Shown one piece after another: positions 50,112 to 58,867 of a DNA stretch of 62,208 nucleotides (the stretch's first letter is position 1; every line of letters starts with the position of its first letter). The notes beneath the pieces were generated by a model, which saw nothing but the letters and a program-made list of their open reading frames with translations, searched no databases and was not told the DNA's origin. The translations under genes and the position numbers were made by a program. Origin of the DNA: Novosphingobium sp. (GTDB taxonomy: Bacteria > Pseudomonadota > Alphaproteobacteria > Sphingomonadales > Sphingomonadaceae); contig SECS01000006.1 of NCBI GenBank assembly GCA_004211435.1, positions 1 through 62,208 of the forward strand, in the 5' to 3' direction.

Positions 50112-51142
50112 CGATCCGGGTTCTTATTGTTGACGATTCCGCGACCATGCGCGCGATCCTCGCGGCGTGCCTTTCGGCCGAGCCCGACATCCAGGTCGTC
50201 GGCTCGGCGGGCAATGCCGCCGAAGGTCGCGAGCTGATGAAGGTCCACAACCCCGATGTCGTCACGCTCGACATCGAAATGCCGGGCATGAACGGGCTCG
50301 ACTTCCTCGAGAAGATCATGACCCTGCGTCCGACGCCGGTGATCATCGTCTCGGGCTCGACCCAGCAGGGCGCGGAGACGACGGCGCGAGCGCTGACGCT
50401 CGGTGCGATCGACTGCTATGCCAAGGCCGATCTCGACGCCGCGCTGCGCACTGGCGCCCGCACCAAGCTGGGCGACATGATCCGCCAGGCCGCGCAGGTC
50501 CAGTTCAACCGCGGTGGCGCGAGCGCCCCGGCTCCCGTCGCGGCACGCACGAACAACGCGATCCGTGCGCACCGCCCGGACCTCATCGCCATCGGTTCCT
50601 CGACCGGCGGCGTCGAAGCGCTGCAGACCGTGCTCGCGAACTTCCCGGCCGATTGTCCGCCGACCGTCATCGTCCAGCACGTCAACCCGCGCTTCGCCCC
50701 GGCGATCGCCAAGACGCTCGACATCAGCTCGCCGGCGACCGTGATGCTCGCCGAGCCCGACATGCCGCTCAAGCCGGGCCATTGCTATCTGGCACCCGGC
50801 GACGACCGTCACCTGACCGTCGGCGGCACGGCCGGCAAGTATTACGCGCGCCTGCGTCCGGGCAATCCGGTCTCGGGCCACCTGCCCTCGGTCGACATGC
50901 TGTTCGGCTCGGTCGCGCAGACCGTCGGTCCCCGCGCCGTCGGCGCCCTGCTGACCGGCATGGGCAGCGACGGCGCGCGCGGTCTGCTCGCCATGTCGCA
51001 GGCCGGCGCGGCGACGATCGCGCAGGACGAAGCCACCTGCACCGTTTTCGGCATGCCGCGCGCGGCGATCTCGCTCGGCGCCGCCGGCGTGATCGCACCG
51101 ATCGGCGAAATCGCGACCTACGCTCTCGGGAAGGCCGCATAA
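50108..51142 (+). CDS. cheB: Chemotaxis response regulator methylesterase CheB
   Basis: 344-residue receiver plus methylesterase/deamidase. The receiver carries D55 (VTLDIEMPG). The esterase triad is complete: S165 in AIGSSTGGVEAL, H191 in VIVQHVNPRF, and Asp in TGMGSDGARGL. It reverses CheR methylation when phosphorylated by CheA. Its start overlaps the cheR stop and cheD begins three bases after its stop. It is the functional counterpart of the His-lacking paralogue at 43973-45004. Confidence 0.96.
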   Translation: MTIRVLIVDDSATMRAILAACLSAEPDIQVVGSAGNAAEGRELMKVHNPDVVTLDIEMPGMNGLDFLEKIMTLRPTPVIIVSGSTQQGAETTARALTLGAIDCYAKADLDAALRTGARTKLGDMIRQAAQVQFNRGGASAPAPVAARTNNAIRAHRPDLIAIGSSTGGVEALQTVLANFPADCPPTVIVQHVNPRFAPAIAKTLDISSPATVMLAEPDMPLKPGHCYLAPGDDRHLTVGGTAGKYYARLRPGNPVSGHLPSVDMLFGSVAQTVGPRAVGALLTGMGSDGARGLLAMSQAGAATIAQDEATCTVFGMPRAAISLGAAGVIAPIGEIATYALGKAA

Positions 51143-51145
51143 AAA

Positions 51146-51712
51146 ATGAGTTCCATGAGTCCCATAGACAAGCCCAGGGGGCCGACGGACGCGATCCGCG
51201 TCACGGTCATGCAGGGCGAGGTGCGCGTCAGCACAGACCCCCGTGTCGAACTTAACACCGTCCTGGGCAGCTGCGTCGCGGCCTGCCTGGTCGATCCGAT
51301 TGCCGGAGTGGGTGGCATGAACCACTTCCTCCTGGCCGAGCCTCCCTCCAGTCGCGGCACCGATGCGGTCGACGTCCACTACGGCGTTTACCTCATGGAA
51401 ATGCTGATCAACGACATGTTGGCTTGGGGAGCCTTGAAGAGTCGCATAAAGGCCCACCTCTATGGTGGCGCCAACCTGCGTACCGGAATGAAGGCGATCG
51501 GCAGCGCAAATGCCGACTTCGCCCGCTCGTTCCTCGAGAACGAACGCATACCGCTGATGCGTTTCGATCTTGGCGGCAGCTTTGCCCGGCGCGTCGATTT
51601 TCGACCGGCCGCCGGCCAGGTGCGCTGCCGTAACGTGGACGCTCAGATGGCGCCACCAGAGAGACCGGTCGCGCGGCCGCAGGTCTCCTCCGGTGACGTC
51701 GAACTGTTTTAA
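51146..51712 (+). CDS. cheD: Chemoreceptor glutamine deamidase CheD
   Basis: 188-residue CheD protein. The catalytic Cys is C43 in VLGSCVAACL and the His is H60 in GVGGMNHFLL, with the conserved KAHLYGGANL and a C-terminal GGSFARRVDFRPAAGQVRC. CheD deamidates receptor glutamines and can modulate CheA through receptors. It begins three bases after cheB. The C-terminal extension of about 25 residues (Pro-rich, ending DVELF) is unusual but short. Confidence 0.95.
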   Translation: MSSMSPIDKPRGPTDAIRVTVMQGEVRVSTDPRVELNTVLGSCVAACLVDPIAGVGGMNHFLLAEPPSSRGTDAVDVHYGVYLMEMLINDMLAWGALKSRIKAHLYGGANLRTGMKAIGSANADFARSFLENERIPLMRFDLGGSFARRVDFRPAAGQVRCRNVDAQMAPPERPVARPQVSSGDVELF

Positions 51713-51733
51713 AGGATTATACGAGGCAAACCC

Positions 51734-52105
51734 ATGACCGATACAACGCGGGTACTTACGGTAGACGACAGCGCATCCATGCGAGCGCTTCTGAACCATG
51801 CGCTGAGCACCAACGGCTTTGACGTGGTGCAGGCTGAAGACGGCATCGAGGCCCTAGAGTGGCTTGCGAGCAACGAGGCTGATGTGGTCATCACTGACAT
51901 CAACATGCCTCGGCTCGATGGCTTCGGCCTGATCGAACGCCTGCGTGGTGGCAGCCGCCATCGCGACCGGCCGATCCTGGTGCTGACGACCGAGAGCTCG
52001 GACGAGAAGAAGGCTCGCGCCCGCCAGGCTGGCGCGACCGGTTGGATCGTCAAGCCTTTCGACACCGAGAAGCTCATCGCGGCAGTCCGCCGCGTCTCTC
52101 ACTGA
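51734..52105 (+). CDS. cheY: CheY-type single-domain response regulator
   Basis: 123-residue receiver protein. The acidic pocket is in TVDDSASMR, the phosphoacceptor D55 in VVITDINMPRLDG, Thr/Ser in LVLTTESS and Lys in IVKPFDTEKL. Being in the che operon without an output domain, it is the likely motor-binding or sink CheY. It lies 21 bases after cheD. No flagellar motor genes are in the window. Confidence 0.93.
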   Translation: MTDTTRVLTVDDSASMRALLNHALSTNGFDVVQAEDGIEALEWLASNEADVVITDINMPRLDGFGLIERLRGGSRHRDRPILVLTTESSDEKKARARQAGATGWIVKPFDTEKLIAAVRRVSH

Positions 52106-52125
52106 TCCCAGAGGATTACAGACCC

Positions 52126-52569
52126 ATGCACCGTGAACTCATCACCTTCGAGGTGGCGGACCAGCTCTTCGGGATCGACATCATGGCGATCCGCGAAATC
52201 CGCGCGTGGTCGCCGACCGCCCGCCTGCCGCGCGTCCCGAACTACGTCGCCGGCGTGGTCAACCTGCGCGGCACCGTGCTGCCCGTGGTCGATCTCGCTG
52301 CGCGTCTCGGCTGGGAACCGACCGAGGCGACGCCGCGCCACGCGATCATCGTCACCCAGTATGCCGGCCAGGCCCGCGGCCTGATCGTCGACTCGGTCAG
52401 CGACATCGTCACGATCGCCGCAGACACGCTGCAGCCGCCGCCGGCGATGTCGCAGGATGGCGTCGTGCCCTTCCTCGAAGGCCTCTCGGCGATCGAGGAC
52501 CGCATGGTCATGGTGCTCAACCTGCAGGCGCTCAACGCCGACGCCGAAGAGCTGGCGCACGCTGCATGA
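52126..52569 (+). CDS. cheW: Chemotaxis coupling protein CheW
   Basis: 147-residue CheW, linking receptors to CheA. It has LITFEVADQLFGIDIMAIREI, the PNYVAGVVNLRGTVLPVVDL strand pair and LIVDSVSDIVTI. ATG 52126 follows AGAGGA; the longer open frame upstream overlaps cheY and is not protein-like. It overlaps the next gene by four bases (ATGA). Confidence 0.95.
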   Translation: MHRELITFEVADQLFGIDIMAIREIRAWSPTARLPRVPNYVAGVVNLRGTVLPVVDLAARLGWEPTEATPRHAIIVTQYAGQARGLIVDSVSDIVTIAADTLQPPPAMSQDGVVPFLEGLSAIEDRMVMVLNLQALNADAEELAHAA

Positions 52570-52952
52570 TGATGGAAGAGGTTCCCACCCCCTCGGGCGG
52601 GCCCCTTCTGAGCGGGCCCCACATCCGGGCGATCGCTGACGTGCTGCTCGATCTCAGCCTCGACATCGAGACGCTGGGGACGATCCTTTGTGGCAATGCC
52701 GACGTGGTCCAGCGCCACACGGAAGAGCTACAGACGATCGACCTGATCGCGCAGAAGCAGCGCTCGCTTGCCGCAATCCTCCAGGCGGACTGCCCGGACA
52801 GCGCGATGTCGTCGATCGGCGTCGACGTGCTCCGCACCCGCCTCTACGAACTCCTCGCGGTCGAAGAAACCGACGACGAGGAGCAGCCTTGGGACCAGAT
52901 CGGCGGAGAAGCCGACGGGACCGGGGACAAGGTGCAGATCAAGCCGAACTGA
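52566..52952 (+). CDS. Uncharacterised helical protein ending the che operon
   Basis: 128-residue protein I do not recognise. A short Pro/Gly-rich lead (EEVPTPSGGPLLSG) precedes a largely helical body of about 95 residues (IRAIADVLLDLSLDIETLGT, HTEELQTIDLIAQKQRSLAA, DVLRTRLYELLAVEE), and the tail is acidic (ETDDEEQPWDQ). There is no signal peptide or membrane helix. The ATG overlaps the cheW stop by four bases (ATGA), so it is translated with the chemotaxis proteins; a bidirectional terminator stands 160 bases beyond. A CheZ-like or CheA/CheY-binding role would fit size and position, but the CheZ catalytic sequence was not seen. Function is not assigned. Confidence 0.75.
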   Translation: MMMEEVPTPSGGPLLSGPHIRAIADVLLDLSLDIETLGTILCGNADVVQRHTEELQTIDLIAQKQRSLAAILQADCPDSAMSSIGVDVLRTRLYELLAVEETDDEEQPWDQIGGEADGTGDKVQIKPN

Positions 52953-53112
52953 CGCGACGCACCCGGTACGTATTTGCCTCCGTACCGGGCGCCCGCAACC
53001 AGACATATCGCGCACGCAGAGCGCAGCTCCGTAACCGGGCGGCATGGGAGCCCCGGTCACGGCGCTGCGCTCTCGGCGTTTGGGCGACGGTGCTTTTCAC
53101 GCATCGTCAGCG

Positions 53113-53156
53113 CACAGAAAAACGGCGGCTCCTTGCGGAACCGCCGTTTTTCTGTG
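53113..53156. terminator. Bidirectional terminator at the end of the che operon
   Basis: 16-base arms CACAGAAAAACGGCGG (53113-53128) and CCGCCGTTTTTCTGTG (53141-53156), with an inner TCC/GGA pair around the loop. The A and T runs make it suitable for both the che operon on the plus strand and the regulator gene on the minus strand, whose stop is 14 bases beyond. Confidence 0.93.
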
Positions 53157-53169
53157 TTGGATCGATGCG

Positions 53170-53793
53170 TCAGGCGGCGTCGAGGACGACCGGCTCGAAC
53201 GCGGGCAGCGAAGCTTCGATCGCCAGGCGGATCGCTTCGGCGCTGTGGCGGGCGCCGATCTTGCTCAGCAGGTTGGCGCGATGCAGCTCGACCGTGCGCG
53301 GGCTGATCGACAGGTGCTTGCCGATCAAACGATTGCTGAGCCCCTCGACCATACCGGCCAGGATCTCGCGCTCGCGCTTGGAAAGCTTCTCGATCCGGCT
53401 GAGCGCCATCGTCTTGCGCGAGCCGGCGGCGATCGCCGCGCCCGAGCGGGTGCCGGCGTTGCGGATGGCGTCGAGCAGGGCATCGCCGCAGCCGGGCCAG
53501 TTGGCATAGCCGATGGCGCCGCCGAGAACCGCCTCGACGATCCGCGAGGGATCGGGGTTCTCGGAATAGGCGACGACGGGCAGCCATGTGTGGCGGCTGC
53601 AGATCTCATGCATGAGCGATGCAACCGCGTTGCCCTCGTCATGGATCAGGATCACGCCCGACTTGGGCCAGCAGCCGATGAACTCGTCGATGGTCTCGAA
53701 CGGTTCGGCAAAGGTGCCGTGGTTGTTCAGGAAGAAGGAAAGCGAAGCGCGACGCTTCACGTCTTGATCGATAGTGAAAACAAGATCGTACAT
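53170..53793 (-). CDS. LuxR/FixJ-type response regulator with divergent receiver
   Basis: 207-residue regulator. The C-terminal LuxR-type helix-turn-helix is clear: KLSKREREILAGMVEGLSNR, then IGKHLSISPRTVELHRANLL. The N-terminal half resembles a receiver (YDLVFTIDQDVKRRASLSFF) but the phospho-acceptor area reads VILIHDEGN with no following MP, and the conserved Lys is not evident, so phosphorylation is doubtful. ATG 53793 is preferred; a TTG at 53838 is also in frame. It converges on the che operon across a shared terminator. No cognate kinase gene is adjacent. Confidence 0.85.
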   Translation of the reverse strand: MYDLVFTIDQDVKRRASLSFFLNNHGTFAEPFETIDEFIGCWPKSGVILIHDEGNAVASLMHEICSRHTWLPVVAYSENPDPSRIVEAVLGGAIGYANWPGCGDALLDAIRNAGTRSGAAIAAGSRKTMALSRIEKLSKREREILAGMVEGLSNRLIGKHLSISPRTVELHRANLLSKIGARHSAEAIRLAIEASLPAFEPVVLDAA

Positions 53794-54190
53794 CGTTAAG
53801 TTCACATCTTCTCGAACTAGCGTGACCGGGGACGGCAACCTGGGGGGCAGGCGTGCTATCCAGCTAATCTTCCAGCAGGGGACCGCAGTCCAAAACGTCG
53901 CACCTCATGTGAACCGATAAAAAGCGCCACAAGACAAAACGTTATCAACATTCGAGCGCACCTCGCATGCTGGAAGCCGTCCGAGCTACTGCCCGGGCTT
54001 GCTGGTTCCCTACATTAACCACGAACCGCGTGCTTCACATTCCGCGACACATGGTTGTCGTTTGATGACAAAACCCACGTGGAAATACTAGCCCTAAACC
54101 AAGCAAGTGCTACGACCTTGGTCTACAGGCGCGCCTCATCGCCCGCGCGGGGTACGCGCGGACGATGAAAATCGCAGAAAAAGGCCGAAT
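53794..54190. other. Gene-free region of about 400 bases between LuxR-type and PQQ enzyme genes
   Basis: Relatively AT-rich in its middle (53890-54120), probably holding the minus-strand promoter of the LuxR-type gene. At 54137-54167 a hairpin with arms CATCGCCCGCGC and GCGCGGACGATG (one G-T pair) stands just after the PQQ enzyme stop but has no T-run on the correct side. I see no open frame, tRNA or repeat that can be supported. Confidence 0.55.
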
Positions 54191-56611
54191 TCAGGGAGCC
54201 TTGGTGCCAGTCACCGGGAAAGTACCGAAGGGTCCGTTCGAGCTCTCGCCGATCAGCTTTCCGTCCTTGAGCGTCAGATCGTAGCCGACCGTGATCGGCA
54301 TCGGCATGCTGGCCTTGCCCGAGAAGGTCGCGCGGCCCTTCTCCACCTTGCCGCTGACGTCGACCGTGCCCTGCTCGGCCGAGACCTTGCCGCGCAGCGT
54401 GTCGCCGCTGGCGACAAGTTCGAGCACGGCAGGGGTAGCGCCGACCGGCGACTGGACCACGATGTTCCACTTGCCGGCATAGTCGGCCGCCTTGGCGTTC
54501 GAGCCGCCCGCCGCCGCGCGCTTCGCTATCATCGCCGCGCGCTCGGCCTGGAACGTGCTCGCACGGGTCCGCAGGAAGAAGCGCAGGGTTTCGAGTTCCT
54601 GATCGGAGAAGTCCGGGAACTGCGGCATGCCGTTGAGCTTGAGTCCGCCTTCCTTGACGATCGTGCGGAAGGCCGCAGCGTCGAGGATCACCGGCGAGAG
54701 CCGCAGGTCGGGCGCCGCCCCCGAAGCGACCGCGTTCCAGCCGTGGCAGACCAGGCAGGCACGTGTGCCGAACAGGATAGCCCCCGCTTGAGCCCGCGCC
54801 GTATCAGGCTTGAACTCGGGATCGACAGGTGGCGTCGGCTCGGGCCAATCGAGCTTGGGCAGAGTATCGGTGCCGCCCAGCGCGAACGTGAGCACGCGGC
54901 GTGGCAGGCGATAGTCGGTGTTGAGTTCCTGGTTGCCCAGGCTCTGCATGCCCGCGCCCTGACCGCCGGCACCGGTGATGACGGTGACGTACTGCTTGCC
55001 GTTCATGCGCCAGGTGATCGGTGCGCCGACGATCGGCGCCTGCGCGTCGAACGACCAGACTTCAGCGCCGTTCTTGGCATCATAGGCGACGAACTTGCCA
55101 TCCATGCGTCCCTGGAACACGAGACCGCCCGCACTGGTCATCACGCCCGCAGGCCAGGAGCCCGGAAGCTCCTTCTGCCAGGCGAGCTTCTGCGTCACGG
55201 GGTTCCAGGCGCGCAGCCAGGCGTGGGCACCTTCCTTGAGCCCAGCTTCGGGCAAGAGCGTCACACCCATGCCGGCAGACAGCCCCTTCTCGCCGGGCGC
55301 CATGTCGCCGATAACCGCGCCCTGCTCGATCACCGGAACGTAGACGAGGCCCGTGAGCGGGCTGTAGGCCTGCGGCTGCCAGGAGTGCGCACCCGTCGGC
55401 CCGGGCCACATCTCGAACAGTCCGGGCTTGCCGTTGTAACGGATGCCCGGGTTCTCGACCGGACGGCCGGTCTTCTGATCGATGCGATCGGCCCAGGTGA
55501 CCTTGGCGATCTTCTCGGCCGAGATGAACTGGCCGGTCTTGCGGTCGATCACGTAGAAGAAGCCGTTCTTCGGCGCCTGCATCAGCACCTTGCGCGGCTT
55601 GCCGTCGATCTCGAGCTCGGCAAGCGTCATGTCGGTCGTGGCGGTGCAGTCCCACTGCTCGGCCGGGCAGACCTGATAGTGCCAGACATATTCGCCGGTG
55701 TTCGCATTCACCGCGACGACCGACGACAGGAACAGGTTGTCGCCGCCGCCCGGGCTGCGCAGGTTCTGGTTGTAGGGGTAGCCGTTGCCGACGCCGAGGA
55801 AGATCAGGTTGAGCTCGGGATCGTAGCTGAAGGCGTTCCACATCGTGCCGCCACCGCCGCGGCGCGTGCCGTCGGGGTTCTTCCAGCCGCTCGGCCAGGT
55901 CTTGCGCATGACCTCCTGGGCCTTGCGATTGGTGGCATCGTCGTGGTCGCCCGGCACGGTGTAGAAGCGCCAGGCGAGCTTGCCCGTCTTGGCGTCATAG
56001 GCCGAAACGAAGCCCTCCAGCGGGCTGATATCGGCGCCGCCGTGACCGATGATGACCTTACCGTCGTACACCCGCGGCGCACCGCTTATCGTGCGCAGAT
56101 CGTCAGTGGGGAAGTCCTGCGCCTTCCAGGCTTCCTTGCCGGTCTTGGCATCGAGCGCGACGACATAGCCGTCGCTGGTGCCGAGGAACACGCGGCCTTC
56201 CGAATAGGCGATGCCCTTGTTGCCCCACGACATGTCCAGCGGCGAGGTGGCGCGCGCGCGCGTGCCGGCGTCGTATTGCCACAGCTCCTTGCCGCTGACC
56301 GCGTCGAGCGCGCGGATCAGCGAGTGGCCGGTGGTGATGAACACCTTGCCCTCGGCCATCAGCGGCGTCGTCGGCGTATAACCGGGCTCCAGATCGAAAT
56401 GCCAGGCGAGCTTGAGATCGCCGACGTTGTCGGCGTCGATCTCGTCGAGCGGCGAATAATGCGTTTCGTGGCCCGTGCGGCCCCAGCTCGGCCACTCGTC
56501 GCCGTTGGCAACCATGGCCTCTTCGATCGGCTGGGCCGCGCGATGGCAACCGCCAACGGCCAGTGCCGCACAGGCGAGCGCCAGAACATTGCGCACGAAA
56601 GTTGAAGGCAC
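54191..56611 (-). CDS. PQQ-dependent quinohemoprotein dehydrogenase, lipoprotein-type
   Basis: 806-residue alcohol-dehydrogenase-type quinohemoprotein. After a lipoprotein signal (VRNVLALACAALAVGGC, lipobox with Cys at residue 22), an eight-bladed PQQ propeller covers about 40-610 with W-motifs such as GYVVALDAKTGKEAW, GFVSAYDAKTGKLAWRF and GEYVWHYQVCPAEQWDC. A cytochrome c domain follows, with heme motif CLVCH (in RACLVCHGW). The last 95 or so residues form an extra beta-rich domain (AGKWNIVVQSPVG to FPVTGTKAP). The GTG at 56611 has AGGGGG eight bases upstream. It would oxidise an alcohol or aldehyde in the periplasm; the substrate is unknown. Confidence 0.9.
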   Translation of the reverse strand: MPSTFVRNVLALACAALAVGGCHRAAQPIEEAMVANGDEWPSWGRTGHETHYSPLDEIDADNVGDLKLAWHFDLEPGYTPTTPLMAEGKVFITTGHSLIRALDAVSGKELWQYDAGTRARATSPLDMSWGNKGIAYSEGRVFLGTSDGYVVALDAKTGKEAWKAQDFPTDDLRTISGAPRVYDGKVIIGHGGADISPLEGFVSAYDAKTGKLAWRFYTVPGDHDDATNRKAQEVMRKTWPSGWKNPDGTRRGGGGTMWNAFSYDPELNLIFLGVGNGYPYNQNLRSPGGGDNLFLSSVVAVNANTGEYVWHYQVCPAEQWDCTATTDMTLAELEIDGKPRKVLMQAPKNGFFYVIDRKTGQFISAEKIAKVTWADRIDQKTGRPVENPGIRYNGKPGLFEMWPGPTGAHSWQPQAYSPLTGLVYVPVIEQGAVIGDMAPGEKGLSAGMGVTLLPEAGLKEGAHAWLRAWNPVTQKLAWQKELPGSWPAGVMTSAGGLVFQGRMDGKFVAYDAKNGAEVWSFDAQAPIVGAPITWRMNGKQYVTVITGAGGQGAGMQSLGNQELNTDYRLPRRVLTFALGGTDTLPKLDWPEPTPPVDPEFKPDTARAQAGAILFGTRACLVCHGWNAVASGAAPDLRLSPVILDAAAFRTIVKEGGLKLNGMPQFPDFSDQELETLRFFLRTRASTFQAERAAMIAKRAAAGGSNAKAADYAGKWNIVVQSPVGATPAVLELVASGDTLRGKVSAEQGTVDVSGKVEKGRATFSGKASMPMPITVGYDLTLKDGKLIGESSNGPFGTFPVTGTKAP

Positions 56612-56788
56612 TTCGAAATCCCCCTGTCTGTCCGCGACGTTCGAACGGCGCGCGATCCCACCCATCGGCGATATCGCGCGCTGATGCGATACACAGTGGC
56701 TCACGTCAATGTGCTAGCGGTGGAAATGCCGGGAAACGCCAAGGCGATTGCCGTCGCGAGGCATGAGCTTTGCTGCTACTCCTACGTC

Positions 56789-57826
56789 ATGCTCGATCGA
56801 CGCACCGCGCTGGCAGCCTTGAGCGCCGCAGCCGTAAGCTCGTCCACCGGCATTCCGGCTGCCGCGCCCGCGCCCCTCACGCGCAAGCCGCCGCGGCTGC
56901 GCCCGGGCGACACAGTGGGACTCATCGAGCCGGCCGGCTTCACCGTGGACCGCTTCGACCTCGAGGCGATCCTCGACACCGTGCGCGCCATGGGCCTCGT
57001 TCCCAAACCGGCGCCGCACGTAATGAAGCGCTACGGCTATCTCGCGGGCACCGACCAAGAGCGTGCAGCCGACGTCGACGCGATGTTTGCCGACCGTGAT
57101 GTGCGCGCGATCTTCGCGGTCCGCGGCGGCTGGGGCTCGGCCCGCACCCTGCCCTATCTCGACTTCGACACGATCCGCGCCAATCCCAAGCTGCTCGTCG
57201 GCTTCAGCGACGTGACCGCGCTGCATCTCGCCCTCGCCGCGAAGACCGGCTGCCCATCGATCCACGGCCCGACCTTGTCGAGCAGTTGGGGCACGCTTTC
57301 CTGGGATTCATTCAAGCGCCTGGTGTTCGATGCCGAGACGCCGACCTGGCGTATGCCCGCGGGCGGCGAGGATCGCCTGGTTCCGCGTCGCGGCCGCGTG
57401 CGCACCTTCGGCAGCGGCAAGGCCTCGGGCCGGCTGCTCGGCGGCAACCTGGCCGTGCTCGCGGCCATGGTCGGCACGCCCTACATGCCCGACATGACCG
57501 GCGCGATCCTGTTCCTCGAGGAGGTCGACGAGGCCGAATACCGGATCGACCGGATGATGACCCAGCTCGCGCTCAGCGGCCTTCTCGGCAAGGTCGCAGG
57601 CGTGGTCTTCGGCCAGTGCACCAATTGCGGCACCGACGATTCCCCGGGGATCGGCTTCAGCCTGTCCGAGATCCTCGACAACCACCTCAAGCCGCTGGGC
57701 GTGCCAGCGTTCCAGGGCGCGCCGTTCGGCCACGTCGCCAACCAGGTCAGCCTGCCCGTGGGCATCCGCGCCGAGATCGACGCCGACGCGGGAACGATCC
57801 GGATCCTCGAAGCGGTCGTGAACTAG
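56789..57826 (+). CDS. S66 LD-carboxypeptidase with Tat-type signal
   Basis: 345-residue muramoyltetrapeptide (LD-) carboxypeptidase family protein. The N-terminus MLDRRTALAALSAAAVSS looks like a Tat signal (RR followed by a weakly hydrophobic stretch). Family motifs: LRPGDTVGLIEPAGF, AVRGGWGSARTLPYLDFD, the LVGFSDVTALH nucleophile loop, FLEEVDEAEYRIDRM with Glu, and FGHVANQVSLPVG with His. It trims murein tetrapeptides during peptidoglycan recycling, usually in the cytoplasm in E. coli; export here is inferred from the signal. Frame-extended starts upstream are less likely. It overlaps the convergent TauD gene by four bases. Confidence 0.9.
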   Translation: MLDRRTALAALSAAAVSSSTGIPAAAPAPLTRKPPRLRPGDTVGLIEPAGFTVDRFDLEAILDTVRAMGLVPKPAPHVMKRYGYLAGTDQERAADVDAMFADRDVRAIFAVRGGWGSARTLPYLDFDTIRANPKLLVGFSDVTALHLALAAKTGCPSIHGPTLSSSWGTLSWDSFKRLVFDAETPTWRMPAGGEDRLVPRRGRVRTFGSGKASGRLLGGNLAVLAAMVGTPYMPDMTGAILFLEEVDEAEYRIDRMMTQLALSGLLGKVAGVVFGQCTNCGTDDSPGIGFSLSEILDNHLKPLGVPAFQGAPFGHVANQVSLPVGIRAEIDADAGTIRILEAVVN

Positions 57827-58704
57827 GCCGCTTCGCCAAGCGAGAGCGAATCGTCGGTCGTTTCGACCCGGCGCATCTCCCGACGTTCGCTGTGATCGAA
57901 CCGTCGACCGCGATGCACGGTGCAACGGTTGTCGGCCATGACCAGGTCGCCCGACGTCCAGTGGTGGCTATAGACATGCTCGCGCTGGCCGATGTGCTCG
58001 ATCAGCTCGTGAACCAATGCGCGCCCCTCGGGCAGCGGCAGGCCCTCGATCGCATAGGTCTTGCTGTCGCACCACAGGACCTTGCGGCCCGAGCCCGGAT
58101 GGACGCGCACCAGGGGCCAGCGCGCCTTGGGAAAGGCGCCGCGTTCTGCTTCGGTATCGGGGATCTTGAGCATGTCGCGCGTGTTGTGCGACCAGAACTG
58201 GCCCACCTTGTCGGCGATCCAGTCGCGCGTGACAGGGTCGAGATCGTCGTAGGCCGCGCGCAGATCGGCATATTGCGTCTCGCCGCCCCGTTCGACCGCG
58301 GTCACCGCGTTGAGGATCGAGTAGCGGATCGGCTGATGCTTGTACGAGCCGTCGCTGTGCCAGAAGCGGTTGCCTATCGTGGTGATCGTCTGCCAGTGCT
58401 CGGGGCCTGCCACCTGCCCTTCGGCATCGACGTTCGAGATGTCGGTGATCGTGTCCATGCCGAGCCGGTTCTGCACGTGGTTGAGAAGCTTCGTCTGCAA
58501 CGTCGTGTCGACCTCGCCGAAGGCATGGCCGAAAGCGACGAGTTCCTCCTTTTCAAGCAGTTGCCCGGGAAAGACGAGGACGCCGAAGGCATCGCAGGCA
58601 CGCACGATCGCGTCGCGGTCCTCGGCGGACAGCGGTTGGCGCAGATCGACACCGGTGACGCGTGCGACGAAATCCCCCTGCACCGGCATGATCGTGATCG
58701 GCAT
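57823..58704 (-). CDS. TauD/TfdA-family Fe(II)/2-oxoglutarate dioxygenase
   Basis: 293-residue dioxygenase closer to TfdA than the one at 9885. Iron ligands are the HxD pair in FWHSDGSYKHQ and the distal His in CTVHRGRRFD, with Arg for 2-oxoglutarate. The N-terminus (VQGDFVARVTGVDLRQPLSAED) and GVLVFPGQLL are typical of TfdA/alpha-ketoglutarate-dependent 2,4-D dioxygenase relatives. The start follows an AGGAGG-type site. It diverges from the MmgE/PrpD gene across a region with a 25-bp palindrome. The substrate is unknown. Confidence 0.92.
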   Translation of the reverse strand: MPITIMPVQGDFVARVTGVDLRQPLSAEDRDAIVRACDAFGVLVFPGQLLEKEELVAFGHAFGEVDTTLQTKLLNHVQNRLGMDTITDISNVDAEGQVAGPEHWQTITTIGNRFWHSDGSYKHQPIRYSILNAVTAVERGGETQYADLRAAYDDLDPVTRDWIADKVGQFWSHNTRDMLKIPDTEAERGAFPKARWPLVRVHPGSGRKVLWCDSKTYAIEGLPLPEGRALVHELIEHIGQREHVYSHHWTSGDLVMADNRCTVHRGRRFDHSERREMRRVETTDDSLSLGEAA

Positions 58705-58765
58705 CGCAAAACCTCCTGTTGAGGCTCCCTCTAAGCGGATCGGGTCGCGTTCGGCGGGCCATCAC

Positions 58766-58790
58766 TTTGCTTTCCGGCGAAAGTAGCAAA
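58766..58790. promoter_or_regulatory. Candidate operator between TauD and MmgE/PrpD genes
   Basis: TTTGCT (58766-58771) and AGCAAA (58785-58790) form an inverted repeat of 25 bases total, with further symmetry around CGGC (TTC and GAA). It sits in the divergent region and could bind the TetR regulator encoded at 61137-61829. The length equals that of the palindrome at 5473-5497, but the sequence differs. Confidence 0.4.
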
Positions 58791-58867
58791 TAAAACCCCG
58801 GTGTCGCTCTGGCCATGCCGCCGGCAAGCCGCGATGACCCAGAACGAGGATGGATCGGGAGACGACG

